Below, piece after piece: positions 1 through 8,621 of a DNA stretch of 64,000 nucleotides. The notes under the pieces are model-generated. The model searched no databases. It was not told the origin of the DNA and saw only the letters and a list, made by a program, of their open reading frames with translations. Source of the DNA: Halomonas sp. KG2 (GTDB lineage Bacteria > Pseudomonadota > Gammaproteobacteria > Pseudomonadales > Halomonadaceae); the NCBI GenBank assembly GCA_030440445.1, contig CP098528.1:3782001-3846000 (forward strand), written 5' to 3'. Position numbers and translations under genes: made by a program. Positions within the stretch are counted from its first letter, which is position 1, and each line of letters opens with the position of its first letter.

Positions 1-527
1 TGACAGGGCTTTATAACCACAGCACCACGACGGATCTTATCGGTAAAACACTTGCTCAGGCATATCGTGAAGGTAGCCAACATGCGATGGCCATGCTCGA
101 CATTGACCATTTTAAAACGGTCAATGATACCTACGGCCACCTAGCGGGTGACCAGGTCATTATCACGCTAGCACGGCTGCTAAAAACCCGCTTGCGCATA
201 TCCGATATCATCGGGCGTTATGGCGGTGAAGAGTTTGTCGTATTGCTAAAAGGGGTCACCGCAAAGCGCGCAGCCGAACTTATTGACGAACTGCGCCACG
301 ATTTCGAACAGGTAGATTTTCATGCTGGCGGAGAGCGCTTTCGCTGTACCTTCAGTGCCGGCATTAGCAGTTTCCCCAGCCAGCCTTCCACTGAAGCGTT
401 ACGCCTAAGCGCGGACCAAGCACTTTACCTAGCGAAACGGCAGGGGCGTAATCAAGTAGTCATTAATAACGAGAACGGCGCAAAAGGAAAAGCACAACCG
501 AAGCAACCCGGTGTGAAAAAACAATGA
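1..527 (+). CDS. Diguanylate cyclase, C-terminal GGDEF domain (5' end outside window)
   Basis: The reading frame is open from base 3, beginning LTGLYN-like (TGLYNHSTTTDL), the usual first helix of a GGDEF domain, so the gene starts before the window. The visible part contains DIDHFKTVNDTYGH, the metal/GTP-binding segment, and the signature YGGEEF, an active-type GG(D/E)EF loop, so it should make cyclic di-GMP from two GTP. The N-terminal sensor or receiver domain is not visible. The stop overlaps the next ATG (ATGA at 524), so it is translationally coupled to a CheW-like gene. A link to a chemosensory array is inferred from that coupling. Confidence 0.9.
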   Translation, partial: TGLYNHSTTTDLIGKTLAQAYREGSQHAMAMLDIDHFKTVNDTYGHLAGDQVIITLARLLKTRLRISDIIGRYGGEEFVVLLKGVTAKRAAELIDELRHDFEQVDFHAGGERFRCTFSAGISSFPSQPSTEALRLSADQALYLAKRQGRNQVVINNENGAKGKAQPKQPGVKKQ

Positions 528-1114
528 CCAACACCCATCAACAGCGTGACAACCAGTCTCTTTCGCTCGAAGAGGCACTAGCACGTCAGAGTAACGATGA
601 CACGATTATTGACGTGGACGAACCTTGCCAGCAGTTGGTGTTATTTCGCCTGGCGGAGCAACGGTTCGCTTTGCCCGGCAGTGCGGTCAATGAAATTTTG
701 AATGGTGATCAACCGGTTTATTTCGTGCCTGGCTTGCCTGCTTCTACGGAAGGTGTGATTCACTTGCGCGGCAACATTGAATCGGTGGTGACCCTACAGG
801 CACTTCTCGGTCTCCCCCCTTCGGAACAAACGGGCATGCTGTTAGTCGTGACCGCTGCGGGCATTCGCAGTGCCGTTCGTATCGATTATTTAGAGGATGT
901 TTGCGACATCCCGATCAGCGCACTGAAACCGGCACCGGACACCCTCGCCAGCCAACTAATGCCTTATGTGAGCGCCCTCTGGCAACCTGATGTAACGCCA
1001 GCAGAGAGCGGCAAAGAAGAGGCTAACGACGATTCTGTAGCAGCAGGCAGCTCGGCCATTGCCCTGTTGGATCCAGATGCTTTATTCAACGCCTATCAAC
1101 AAGGCCTTGGGTAA
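524..1114 (+). CDS. CheW-like domain protein
   Basis: A 196-residue protein with one CheW-type domain at about residues 35-145: LVLFRLAEQRFALPGSAVNEIL, then VPGLPASTEGVIHLRGN, the typical strand-turn pattern of CheW adaptors, which bridge receptors and CheA kinase. The first 30 and last 50 residues are acidic and low in complexity. Start ATG at 524 overlaps the upstream GGDEF stop. It is followed after 4 bases by a second, weaker CheW-like gene. Its role as a scaffold in a receptor-kinase-cyclase pathway is inferred from the domain and the operon. Confidence 0.85.
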   Translation: MTNTHQQRDNQSLSLEEALARQSNDDTIIDVDEPCQQLVLFRLAEQRFALPGSAVNEILNGDQPVYFVPGLPASTEGVIHLRGNIESVVTLQALLGLPPSEQTGMLLVVTAAGIRSAVRIDYLEDVCDIPISALKPAPDTLASQLMPYVSALWQPDVTPAESGKEEANDDSVAAGSSAIALLDPDALFNAYQQGLG

Positions 1115-1118
1115 ACCC

Positions 1119-1523
1119 ATGACAATTGGCGCGCCGAATCTCTCCTTAGACGCAGCGACCCATGTTGCTTTAGTGTTATTTAGTGCTGGTCATACGCTCG
1201 CCGCCATCGAAGCACGCCACGTCGCGGGGTTAGCGAAATCGGCCCACCTACCGCGTTGCGCGAATGCCGAGTGCCTGTTGCTTAACGCGCCATTGTTGAG
1301 CGTAGCGCCTACCCAATGGCTCACCCTCCAGGATGCCAACGGCGCTTGGCAGTTAGGCGTTACTGGTGACGTCGTCTTAGCACACACACCGATAACGGAG
1401 CTGTTTCCATTACCTTCTTTAATTGCCGCACGCCACGTCAGCCCCGCCCTACGAGGCTTAACGATGGCCAACCAAACGGTACGTTTGTTATTTGATGGCG
1501 CAGCGCTAACGCTGCAACCATAA
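1119..1523 (+). CDS. Short divergent CheW-like protein
   Basis: About 134 residues from ATG 1119. An upstream in-frame start at 1059 lies inside the previous gene and reads as non-homologous sequence, so 1119 is preferred. The pattern HVALVLFSAGHTLAAIEARHV resembles the first half of a CheW fold. The central G-N/G-R loop seen in normal CheW is poorly kept, so this may be a degenerate adaptor. The last 18 bases overlap convergently with moeA on the opposite strand. Family assignment is tentative, but position and length agree with a third gene of the chemosensory operon. Confidence 0.6.
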   Translation: MTIGAPNLSLDAATHVALVLFSAGHTLAAIEARHVAGLAKSAHLPRCANAECLLLNAPLLSVAPTQWLTLQDANGAWQLGVTGDVVLAHTPITELFPLPSLIAARHVSPALRGLTMANQTVRLLFDGAALTLQP

Positions 1524-2711
1524 ACAGCGAACCAACGTGCCTTTTTCTACCTGCTGGTGCGGATCAATCACCGCTAACGCATCTACACTAATACAGGATG
1601 ACAGCACGCCAGAGTTTTGGTCTTCAAACGCATCGGCGATGATGCCCGCTTCGCTAAAACGTAGCGCAACACGCATATAGTGCTGGCGCGGGCCAGTCTG
1701 AGTCGTGAAGTTAGCGGAGGCTGTCAGCGTAGGTAAGGCGTTCAACGCCGAACACCCCAGTAACGCACCCATCAACGGTCGTAAAAACAACCACGCGCCC
1801 ACAAACCCAGAAACAGGGTTACCCGGCAGTCCTACAAAGCGCGCCTCACTGCCGTCTTCGCGTGGCAAACGGCCCAGCGCCAGCGGCTTTCCTGGGCGAA
1901 TCGCCAGCTTCCACATATCCAACTGGCCCAGCGACTCAAGCGCGGCTTTTACATGGTCTTCCTCACCCACGCTAACCCCACCCGTACTTACCACCACATC
2001 GGCGTCCGCCGCTGCGTTTGTGAGCAGCGCAACGGTCTGGTCGAAATCGTCCGGCACACTCACTAGCTGGACCACCTCCGCGCCAAACGTCTCTAACAGT
2101 CTCTTCAGCATCGGCCGGTTGGAGTTATACAGCTGACCTGGCTTTAACGGCGTGCCTGGATCAATAATCTCATCACCCGTAGAGAGCAGCGCAACGCGAG
2201 GACGGCGACGTACACTTACCACAGTAACGCCCTGGCCTGCCAAGTGGCCCAACGCCGCCGCTTCGAGCCGCTCGCCCGCCGCCAACAGTGGTTGACCTCG
2301 GCGCACATCGCGCCCTTGAAGGCGAATGTTGTCTCCACTGGGTATGTCGGTAGGCATCAGAGCTTGATTATCCGCAACTTCGACGCGCTCTTGCATGACC
2401 ACGCAGTCGGCCCCTGGGGGGATTTCACCGCCGGTAAAAATCCGTGCGCAACTGCCTTCCGCCAGCGGCGCTGCAGGGCTGCCTGCCGCAATACGCTGGC
2501 TGATAGGCAACCACTTGCCCGCATCACTGGCACGCAGTGCATAGCCATCCATTGCGCTATTATCAAACGGCGGGACGTCCAACTGAGCGGTAACGGCTTC
2601 GGCCAGCACACGCCCAGCAGCGGCCTCAAGCGGAACGCTCTCGGTGCCAACAAGGCTTACGTCGGCCAGTAGCGCTTCAAGCGCGGCACTTATCGGCTGT
2701 AGCTCAGCCAT
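1506..2711 (-). CDS. moeA: Molybdopterin molybdotransferase MoeA (copy 1)
   Basis: 401 residues, the normal MoeA length. MoeA inserts molybdate into adenylylated molybdopterin, the last step of Moco synthesis. Visible motifs are PPFDNSAMDGYALRA near residue 50 (contains the conserved Asp), IFTGGEIPPGADCVVMQE, STGDEI, STGGVSVGEEDHVK and GLPGNPVSGF in the MoCF domain. Start ATG 2711 overlaps the end of moaB by 8 bases, so moaB-moeA form an operon. A second moeA lies at 13878-15131. The start is kept because its N-terminus reads as normal MoeA (MAELQPISAALEALL). Confidence 0.95.
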   Translation of the reverse strand: MAELQPISAALEALLADVSLVGTESVPLEAAAGRVLAEAVTAQLDVPPFDNSAMDGYALRASDAGKWLPISQRIAAGSPAAPLAEGSCARIFTGGEIPPGADCVVMQERVEVADNQALMPTDIPSGDNIRLQGRDVRRGQPLLAAGERLEAAALGHLAGQGVTVVSVRRRPRVALLSTGDEIIDPGTPLKPGQLYNSNRPMLKRLLETFGAEVVQLVSVPDDFDQTVALLTNAAADADVVVSTGGVSVGEEDHVKAALESLGQLDMWKLAIRPGKPLALGRLPREDGSEARFVGLPGNPVSGFVGAWLFLRPLMGALLGCSALNALPTLTASANFTTQTGPRQHYMRVALRFSEAGIIADAFEDQNSGVLSSCISVDALAVIDPHQQVEKGTLVRCLWLQR

Positions 2712-3225
2712 GCTGCCCCCGGCCTGGGATAACCAGGTTGGCGAAATTACAAGGCTTATGACGGCTATCCAACTGCTCGGCCAGAATGCCGTCCCAACCA
2801 GTACGACAGGCGCCGGTTGAACCCGGTAGGCAGAAGACCACCGTAGCGTTGGCTAAGCCGCCGAGGCAACGGCTTTGAATGGTCGAGCTACCAATCTCAT
2901 CGCCGCTTAGTTGGCGAAAGCGCTCGCCAAAGCCTTCGATACGCTTATCCAGCAGTACCGATACAGCCTCCGGCGTTGAGTCTCGCCCGGTAAAACCTGT
3001 ACCGCCCGTGGTAATCACCACCTGTACGTTTGCGTCGGCAATCCACTGGGCGACTACCGCACGAATTTGGTAAACGTCATCCGGCACGATGCGTTTCTCT
3101 GCCAGGGTGTGCCCAGCTTCGGTTAAACGCTGCACCAGCGCCTGGCCGGAGCGGTCAGTCTCATCCGTGCGTGTATCAGAGACCGTAAGCACGGCGACGT
3201 TAAGAGGTACCATTGGCTCACTCAT
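2704..3225 (-). CDS. moaB: Molybdenum cofactor biosynthesis protein B (MoaB/MogA family)
   Basis: 173 residues. It reads LNVAVLTVSDTRTDETDRSG and VVITTGGTGFTGRDSTPEAV, then VFCLPGSTGACRTGWDGIL, the molybdopterin-binding signature of the MoaB/MogA fold. It should adenylylate molybdopterin before molybdate insertion by MoeA. Length and the absence of MogA-specific features favour MoaB, but in organisms without mogA this protein supplies the same activity. It is the first gene of the moaB-moeA pair, 11 bases after the DUF1244 gene on the same strand. A second possible start (MVPL) lies four codons in. Confidence 0.92.
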   Translation of the reverse strand: MSEPMVPLNVAVLTVSDTRTDETDRSGQALVQRLTEAGHTLAEKRIVPDDVYQIRAVVAQWIADANVQVVITTGGTGFTGRDSTPEAVSVLLDKRIEGFGERFRQLSGDEIGSSTIQSRCLGGLANATVVFCLPGSTGACRTGWDGILAEQLDSRHKPCNFANLVIPGRGQHG

Positions 3226-3236
3226 TAGCGTTATCT

Positions 3237-3563
3237 CTATTTGGCTGCTTTCTTTTTAGCATGGTGCGCTTCCCAGGCAGCCTTCTGCTCGGCAGTCGCA
3301 GGCGGCTGATAGAGCTCTTTCCATTCACTATAGGGCATGCCGTATACATACTCTCGGGCTTCTTCGTAGCTGAGAGTTTCATTCCGCGATTCAGCGGCAG
3401 ACACCAACCATTTCGATAAACAGTTGCGGCAAAAATCCGCCAGAATCATCAGATCGATGTTCTGCACATCCTTATTGTCGTCTAAATGCTGTAACAAACG
3501 CCGAAACGCGGCGGCTTCTAGCTCTGTACGCGTCGTTTGGTCAAATTCATTAAACGCTGACAT
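3237..3563 (-). CDS. DUF1244 family protein
   Basis: About 108 residues, beginning MSAFNEFDQTTRTELEAAAF. The motif DLMILADFCRNCLSKWL is characteristic of DUF1244 proteins, small helical proteins of unknown function. The start at 3563 is chosen over a TTG at 3581 because an AGAGGA ribosome site lies six bases before it. The C-terminus is Lys/Ala-rich. It sits between the formate dehydrogenase terminator and moaB on the same strand, so it may head a small operon with moaB-moeA. No function can be assigned; the CxxC-like FCRNC pair could bind metal, but that is speculation. Confidence 0.85.
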   Translation of the reverse strand: MSAFNEFDQTTRTELEAAAFRRLLQHLDDNKDVQNIDLMILADFCRNCLSKWLVSAAESRNETLSYEEAREYVYGMPYSEWKELYQPPATAEQKAAWEAHHAKKKAAK

Positions 3564-3599
3564 TGGCGATCCTCTTATCAAGTAACTTTAGAGCAGCAT

Positions 3600-3628
3600 A
3601 ACAAAAGACACCGCCCGAAGGCGGTGTC
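3600..3628 (-). terminator. Rho-independent terminator of the formate dehydrogenase operon
   Basis: A perfect 9-bp stem, GACACCGCC and GGCGGTGTC with a 4-base loop (3607-3628). On the minus strand it is followed by TTTTGTT. It lies 22 bases past the stop of the gamma subunit gene, so it should end leftward fdh transcription and separate it from the DUF1244-moaB-moeA genes. Confidence 0.9.
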
Positions 3629-3650
3629 GAGTGGCAATTAAGCGAACCGG

Positions 3651-4763
3651 CTAGCTAGGTTTGGTAGCGGAAACATCGCCACTACTGCTGTCCGTTTTTT
3701 GTGCCGCGATTTCCTCTTCGCTCATAGCTGTATCTTTGACCTCCTCGTACCACAAGTTGTGGTGCTCTTTGGCCCAGGTTTCATCGACATAGCCAGTGGT
3801 CATACCTTCCAATGAGCCTTCCGTACCGACAGTCCCAATATAGATATGGCCTAGCGCGACAGCCGTCAACCCAAGCGCACCCACCGCATGGATGATGTTG
3901 GCCCACTGCATGGTATCGCGGCCTTGACCATAGTTGGGGAAGTCGAGCACAAAACCACTCGCGATCACCACCAAGCCAGCAGTGGCTAATAGCCAGTACC
4001 ACGCTTTTTCGCCACCGTTGGCAAAACCCGCGTCAGGATGGTGCTTGCCTGTTAATCCACCTGCCTTTTTAAACCATACCCAGTCATGCTTCTTAGGAAT
4101 ATTGTCTTTCAGCAAGCTAATTAACAGTACAACGAGTAGCACACCGAATATCGGGCCAAGATAGTTATGCAGCACTTTGGAAGCTGAGGTCATCCATGCC
4201 CAAACGGCGTCGCCAAACAGCGTGCGGAACACGAACTTACCAAACAACAGATTCAACCCTGTTAACGCCAAGGTGATAAACAGGGTGGCGACGGTCCAGT
4301 GTAGCGAACGCATTAGCAACGACCAGCGCAAAAGCTTGCGCCCTGTGCGCGGCTCATCGAGATGTTTGCGCCCAACCATAAAGTAGAACAGCGCAATCAC
4401 CACGATCATCCCGCCAATCGCAATCAAACCAAACGGCGACACCCAACGGTTACGGATCTGCCGCCAAGTTTCGCCACTCGAATTGATCAGACTGTAGTTA
4501 CTGTCAAAGCGCGAATCGCGATAGTTAGGCCCTGTTTCGCCACTGCGCACCTGACGCCACTGATCTGCACTGATACCTGGAGCAGCGGTCACCATCTCGC
4601 GGTCTGTGTCAGCCTGGGCAACCGCTAGCTGGGACATGCCGAGACTGGCAGCCAGCAGCAGTAACAGGATGCCGATACGCCAACAGCGCTGGAAAAACGC
4701 CCTTACCCAGAGGGCTAGCGCAGGCGCCTCTGGTGTCATTGTGGCCGTGGTCATCGTTGTCAT
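3651..4763 (-). CDS. Formate dehydrogenase gamma subunit (cytochrome b556)
   Basis: 370 residues. This is the membrane anchor that takes electrons from the beta subunit to quinone through b-type haems. Residues 30-50 form a hydrophobic signal-like or membrane segment ending AVAQA. Four more membrane helices follow, at about 115-135 (FGLIAIGGMIVVIALFYF), 155-175, 205-225 and 260-310, with His residues in LHWTVATLF, LHNYLGPIFG and HAVGALGL that fit haem ligands. The start has a strong AAGGAGG site at proper spacing. The N-terminal extension before the first usual gamma helix is longer than in E. coli FdnI, as in the Fdh3-type enzymes. Last gene of the operon. Confidence 0.92.
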   Translation of the reverse strand: MTTMTTATMTPEAPALALWVRAFFQRCWRIGILLLLLAASLGMSQLAVAQADTDREMVTAAPGISADQWRQVRSGETGPNYRDSRFDSNYSLINSSGETWRQIRNRWVSPFGLIAIGGMIVVIALFYFMVGRKHLDEPRTGRKLLRWSLLMRSLHWTVATLFITLALTGLNLLFGKFVFRTLFGDAVWAWMTSASKVLHNYLGPIFGVLLVVLLISLLKDNIPKKHDWVWFKKAGGLTGKHHPDAGFANGGEKAWYWLLATAGLVVIASGFVLDFPNYGQGRDTMQWANIIHAVGALGLTAVALGHIYIGTVGTEGSLEGMTTGYVDETWAKEHHNLWYEEVKDTAMSEEEIAAQKTDSSSGDVSATKPS

Positions 4764-4774
4764 GACACGCCTCC

Positions 4775-5389
4775 TTACCCTTTACGGGCAGCATCGTAGG
4801 CAAGGTTGTCAGTACTGGCCTGGGGGTTATTCGACCAAGCACCATCTTTATGGCCACGATGAACGACACGCTGACGGAAGATATCGGCAACATCTTGCGC
4901 ATCACCCGCTAGGAGGGCCTTGGTAGAGCACATTTCCGCACATAGCGGCAGCTTGCCTTCCGCGATGCGATTGGAGCCGTACTTCTCGTACTCCTCCTCT
5001 TTGCTCTCTGCTGGGCCGCCTGCACAGAATGTGCACTTGTCCATTTTTCCGCGTTCGCCAAATGCATTTTGTTGTGGGAACTGCGGTGCGCCAAAGGGGC
5101 ACGCATATAGGCAGTAGCCACAACCAATGCACAGGTCTTTATCGTGTAGCACGATGCCATCGTCGGTTTTATAGAAGCAGTCCGTCGGACATACCGCCAT
5201 GCATGGCGCATCGTCACAGTGCATACAAGCCACTGAAATCGACATCTCATCCGCTTCGCCGTCGTTGAGTGTGACCACCCGGCGACGCTGGATACCCCAC
5301 TCCACATCATTGGCATTTTTACAGGCGGTGACACAGCCGTTGCACTCGATGCAGCGCTCGGCGTCACACATAAATTTCATTTGAGCCAT
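4775..5389 (-). CDS. Formate dehydrogenase beta subunit (four-cluster ferredoxin)
   Basis: 204 residues carrying four cysteine groups for [4Fe-4S] clusters: CIECNGCVTACKNAN (residues ~15-30), CMHCDDAPCMAVCPTDC (~55-75), CIGCGYCLYACPFGAPQ (~85-105), and CTFCAGG with a later CAEMC (~120-155). It carries electrons from the alpha to the gamma subunit. There is no C-terminal membrane helix as in E. coli FdnH, so it should be a peripheral subunit. Start ATG 5389 has a GGAGAAC site. It lies 11 bases before the gamma gene and 72 bases after the alpha gene. Confidence 0.94.
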   Translation of the reverse strand: MAQMKFMCDAERCIECNGCVTACKNANDVEWGIQRRRVVTLNDGEADEMSISVACMHCDDAPCMAVCPTDCFYKTDDGIVLHDKDLCIGCGYCLYACPFGAPQFPQQNAFGERGKMDKCTFCAGGPAESKEEEYEKYGSNRIAEGKLPLCAEMCSTKALLAGDAQDVADIFRQRVVHRGHKDGAWSNNPQASTDNLAYDAARKG

Positions 5390-5461
5390 GGTGTTCTCCT
5401 CTCACCAGCGCGGGCATTGACCCACGCTGGGCTCTATCAGGTCGGTCGAGACGTTATTGGC

Positions 5462-8314
5462 TTAAGCCCGCTCAATTCGGCAGATGGTGCACTTCGTTTC
5501 CTGCATCAGTGTCACCGGATCATAGCCATAGGTGGTGGCGGTGTTAGCCGCTTCACCAATGACGTACGGGGCAGACCCGTCCGGATAACGATCCCGCAAG
5601 CTCTCGCCTTGGAACATGCCGCCAAAGTGGAACGGCATAAAGGCAACCTTGCGATCAACCCGAGGCGTGACCAAGGCTTTCACCTTCACTCTGCCGCCTT
5701 CTGCACCCTCAACCCATACGTCGTCGCCATCACGTACGCCAATGTCATTAGCATCCGCGGGGTTCATCTCGACAAACATCTCTTGCTGTAGCTCGGCTAG
5801 CCACGACATAGAGCGCGTTTCTTCACCGCCTCCCTCGTATTCGACCAATCGACCCGACGTGAGAATAATCGGATAATCAGCGCTGTTATCGCGGTCCTGG
5901 ATGGTTTTGTACATCGTGGGCAGACGCATAATTGAGTCAAAGTCGTCCCAGGTGGGATAGCGTTCGACCAGATCGCGGCGGGTGGTGTATAGCGGCTCGC
6001 GGTGTTTCGGCACTGCATCTGGGAAAGTCCATACCACGGCGCGCGCTTTCGCGTTGCCATAAGGCGCGCAACCACGATCAATCGCCACCCGCTGGATACC
6101 GCCTGAGAGGTCGGTTTTCCAGTTTTTACCTTCTGCGGCCGTTTTCTCAACGTCAGTCAGGTCATCCCACCAACCGAGGTCTTTAAGCAGTTGGTCGGTA
6201 AACTCGGGGTAGCCATCATCAATCTCGCCACCTACTGGCGCAGAGCCCTCCGCCAGCAAGTTAACGCCGTCGCGCTCAATACCAAAACGGGCACGGAAAC
6301 CCATACCGCCTTCCATTACCGGTACGCTGGTGTCATAGAGGTTGGGTGAGCCAGGGTGATTAAACTCTGGTGTGCCCCAGCACGGCCACGGCAGCCCGTA
6401 GTAATCACCGTCGGCAGGGCCACCTTGGGCACGCAAGTTCTGAAAGCTGAAGGTATGCCAGTTTTTCTGGTGCTCTTTGAGGCGCTCGGGGCTTTGGCCG
6501 GTGTAGCCAACAGTCCACATGCCACGGTTGATTTCACGCAACACGTCATCAATCAGCGGCTCGCTGCCGTTCATCTCAAAGTTCTTCACGAACTCATTAC
6601 CAAAGCCAAGCTTGTTGGCAAATAGGTACATAATTTCGTGATCAGGCTTTGATTCAAATAGCGGCTCAATAACTTTATCGCGCCACTGAATAGAGCGGTT
6701 GGTGGCCGTCACGCTGCCGGTAGTTTCAAACTGGGTCGCTGCAGGCAGCAGATAAACACCATCAGAGCGGTCATGCATCACCGAGGCAACCGTGGGATAA
6801 GGGTCAACAATGACCATCATCTCAAGCTTCTGCATGGCTTTTTGCATTTCCACGCCGCGGGTTTGCGAGTTGACCGCGTGCCCCCAGTAGAACATCGCTT
6901 TTAGCGCGGTGCGCTGGGAGATATTTTCATCCTCTTCCAGTACACCATCTACCCAGCGGGATACGGTAATACCGCTGGAGTACATCGGTTTTCCATCAGC
7001 GTACTCGGTATCGTCAAAGCGACCTTTTAGCCACTCATAATCGACATCCCACACCTGGGACCAGTGCTGCCATGCGCCTTCAGCCAAACCGTAATAACCT
7101 GGAAGCGAGTCACAGCCTAGACCAAGGTCGGTAGCACCCTGTACGTTATCGTGGCCCCGCAAAATGTTGGCACCACCACCGGACTTACCAATATTGCCCA
7201 GCGCCAGCTCTAGAATGCAGTACGCGCGAGTATTGTTGTTACCGGTGGTGTGCTGGGTACCGCCCATACACCAGACCACGCAGCCCGGACGATTGTTAGC
7301 AAGCCGCTTGGCCACATCGAACATGTCCGCTTCCGGTACGCCAGTAATGTCTTCCACGACACTCGGCGTGAACTGAGCCACCTCTGCGCGCACTTCATCC
7401 ATACCGTAAACACGCTGGCTGATATATTCGCTGTCTTCCCAGCCATTCTCAAAGATGTGCCACAACAAGCCCCAGATATAGGCAACGTCCGAGCCAGGGC
7501 GCAGGCGTACGTATTTATTGGCTTTTGCTGCGGTACGCGTAAAGCGCGGATCCGCGACGATGATGTCGCAGTTATTACGCTCTTTAGCAATGAGAATATG
7601 CTGCATCGCGACCGGGTGAGCTTCACTCGGGTTGGAGCCGATGAACAGAATCGCCTTGCTGTTCTGCATATCATTGAGCGAGTTGGTCATCGCACCGTAA
7701 CCCCAGGTGTTAGCAACACCTGCCACGGTGGTGGAGTGACAAATTCGCGCTTGGTGATCGGTATTATTGGTGCCCCACATGGAGGCCAGCTTGCGCATCA
7801 AGTACGCCTGCTCGTTATTAAACTTGGCCGAGCCAAGCCAGTAAACACTGTCTGGGCCATAGGCGTCACGCAGTTCAAGCAGCTTATCGCCTATTTCATT
7901 AACCGCATCGTCCCAGCTCAGCCGCTGCCATTCACCCGCCACTAGCTTCATGGGGTATTTTAGGCGACGGGTAGAGTGACCATGCTGGCGTAGCGAGGCT
8001 CCTTTGGCACAGTGAGCACCACGGTTAATCGGGTGGTCAAACGCGGGCTCTTGTTTTGTCCAAATGCCTTCTTGAACTTCTGCATAGACACCACAGCCCA
8101 CCGAACAGTGGGAACAAATGGTGCGTTTGGTCTCAACGGGTGAGTCTAGTACAGGGGTTTTATTCGCCGACTCGGCGCGCTGCATCATCGGCGCGCCCAT
8201 AAAGCCCGCAGCTGCTACGCCACCGGTGGCGACGCCACTACGCTTTAAAAATTGACGACGGGAGATTCCAAGCCCTGAAGCGTTGGCAGTATTGGTTTTG
8301 CGAGTTAGACGCAT
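5462..8314 (-). CDS. Formate dehydrogenase catalytic alpha subunit, cysteine type, Tat-exported
   Basis: 950 residues. It oxidises formate to CO2 at a bis-MGD molybdenum or tungsten centre. The N-terminus has a twin-arginine signal, SRRQFLK (residues 18-24), followed by a hydrophobic Ala/Gly stretch, so the enzyme faces the periplasm. A [4Fe-4S] site is formed by CSHCSVGCG (67-74) and C102. The metal ligand position reads ARICHS with Cys192 (TGT at 7739-7741), where E. coli FdnG has selenocysteine, so no SECIS element is needed. GNNNTRAYC and NILRGHDNVQGATD are typical of this FDH class. Start ATG 8314 has AGGAGAAC upstream. Confidence 0.95.
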   Translation of the reverse strand: MRLTRKTNTANASGLGISRRQFLKRSGVATGGVAAAGFMGAPMMQRAESANKTPVLDSPVETKRTICSHCSVGCGVYAEVQEGIWTKQEPAFDHPINRGAHCAKGASLRQHGHSTRRLKYPMKLVAGEWQRLSWDDAVNEIGDKLLELRDAYGPDSVYWLGSAKFNNEQAYLMRKLASMWGTNNTDHQARICHSTTVAGVANTWGYGAMTNSLNDMQNSKAILFIGSNPSEAHPVAMQHILIAKERNNCDIIVADPRFTRTAAKANKYVRLRPGSDVAYIWGLLWHIFENGWEDSEYISQRVYGMDEVRAEVAQFTPSVVEDITGVPEADMFDVAKRLANNRPGCVVWCMGGTQHTTGNNNTRAYCILELALGNIGKSGGGANILRGHDNVQGATDLGLGCDSLPGYYGLAEGAWQHWSQVWDVDYEWLKGRFDDTEYADGKPMYSSGITVSRWVDGVLEEDENISQRTALKAMFYWGHAVNSQTRGVEMQKAMQKLEMMVIVDPYPTVASVMHDRSDGVYLLPAATQFETTGSVTATNRSIQWRDKVIEPLFESKPDHEIMYLFANKLGFGNEFVKNFEMNGSEPLIDDVLREINRGMWTVGYTGQSPERLKEHQKNWHTFSFQNLRAQGGPADGDYYGLPWPCWGTPEFNHPGSPNLYDTSVPVMEGGMGFRARFGIERDGVNLLAEGSAPVGGEIDDGYPEFTDQLLKDLGWWDDLTDVEKTAAEGKNWKTDLSGGIQRVAIDRGCAPYGNAKARAVVWTFPDAVPKHREPLYTTRRDLVERYPTWDDFDSIMRLPTMYKTIQDRDNSADYPIILTSGRLVEYEGGGEETRSMSWLAELQQEMFVEMNPADANDIGVRDGDDVWVEGAEGGRVKVKALVTPRVDRKVAFMPFHFGGMFQGESLRDRYPDGSAPYVIGEAANTATTYGYDPVTLMQETKCTICRIERA

Positions 8315-8338
8315 GGCAGTTCTCCTGGCATTTTGCCG

Positions 8339-8542
8339 TCAATCACGCAGCGACGCATAGTACGCGCGAATATGGTCAGTTTCGTGGTAATTCGTTGTTT
8401 GTTTTTTAGGCTCAATCGATGTGGTGCTATCGGCTTGAGCTAGCGTGACGTGACCTACTGCAGCGGCCGCACCGGCAGCGGCGGTACCTAGCCCAACGGT
8501 TTTCATAAACCGACGGCGCTCAGGATTGTGTGACGTGTGCAT
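8339..8542 (-). CDS. Small twin-arginine protein of the formate dehydrogenase region (FdhX-type)
   Basis: 67 residues from ATG 8542, which has GGAG at good spacing. A longer reading from 8578 lacks such a site. It begins MHTSHNPERRRFMKTVGLG, a twin-arginine motif plus an Ala/Gly-rich hydrophobic core ending ALA-like (TLAQA), leaving about 30 mature residues. This matches the 'formate dehydrogenase region TAT target' family found directly upstream of alpha genes in Shewanella and related bacteria. Its job is unknown; help in export or assembly of the alpha subunit is usually suggested. It lies 24 bases before the alpha gene. Confidence 0.85.
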   Translation of the reverse strand: MHTSHNPERRRFMKTVGLGTAAAGAAAAVGHVTLAQADSTTSIEPKKQTTNYHETDHIRAYYASLRD

Positions 8543-8621
8543 GGGTTTCTCCTCTATCATGCCCTTATTCTTCTGCATGGCCTGCTGGCCCTATTATTCG
8601 CTTACCACTGCGCACTGCCAC

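Noticed and set aside
7739..7741. Selenocysteine codon in the formate dehydrogenase alpha gene
   Set aside because: The expected position is a normal TGT Cys codon, and the frame has no internal TGA.
7250..7945. 231-codon open frame antisense to the formate dehydrogenase alpha gene
   Set aside because: It lies wholly inside a well-supported gene; the protein has no motifs and only mirrors the codon bias of the real strand.
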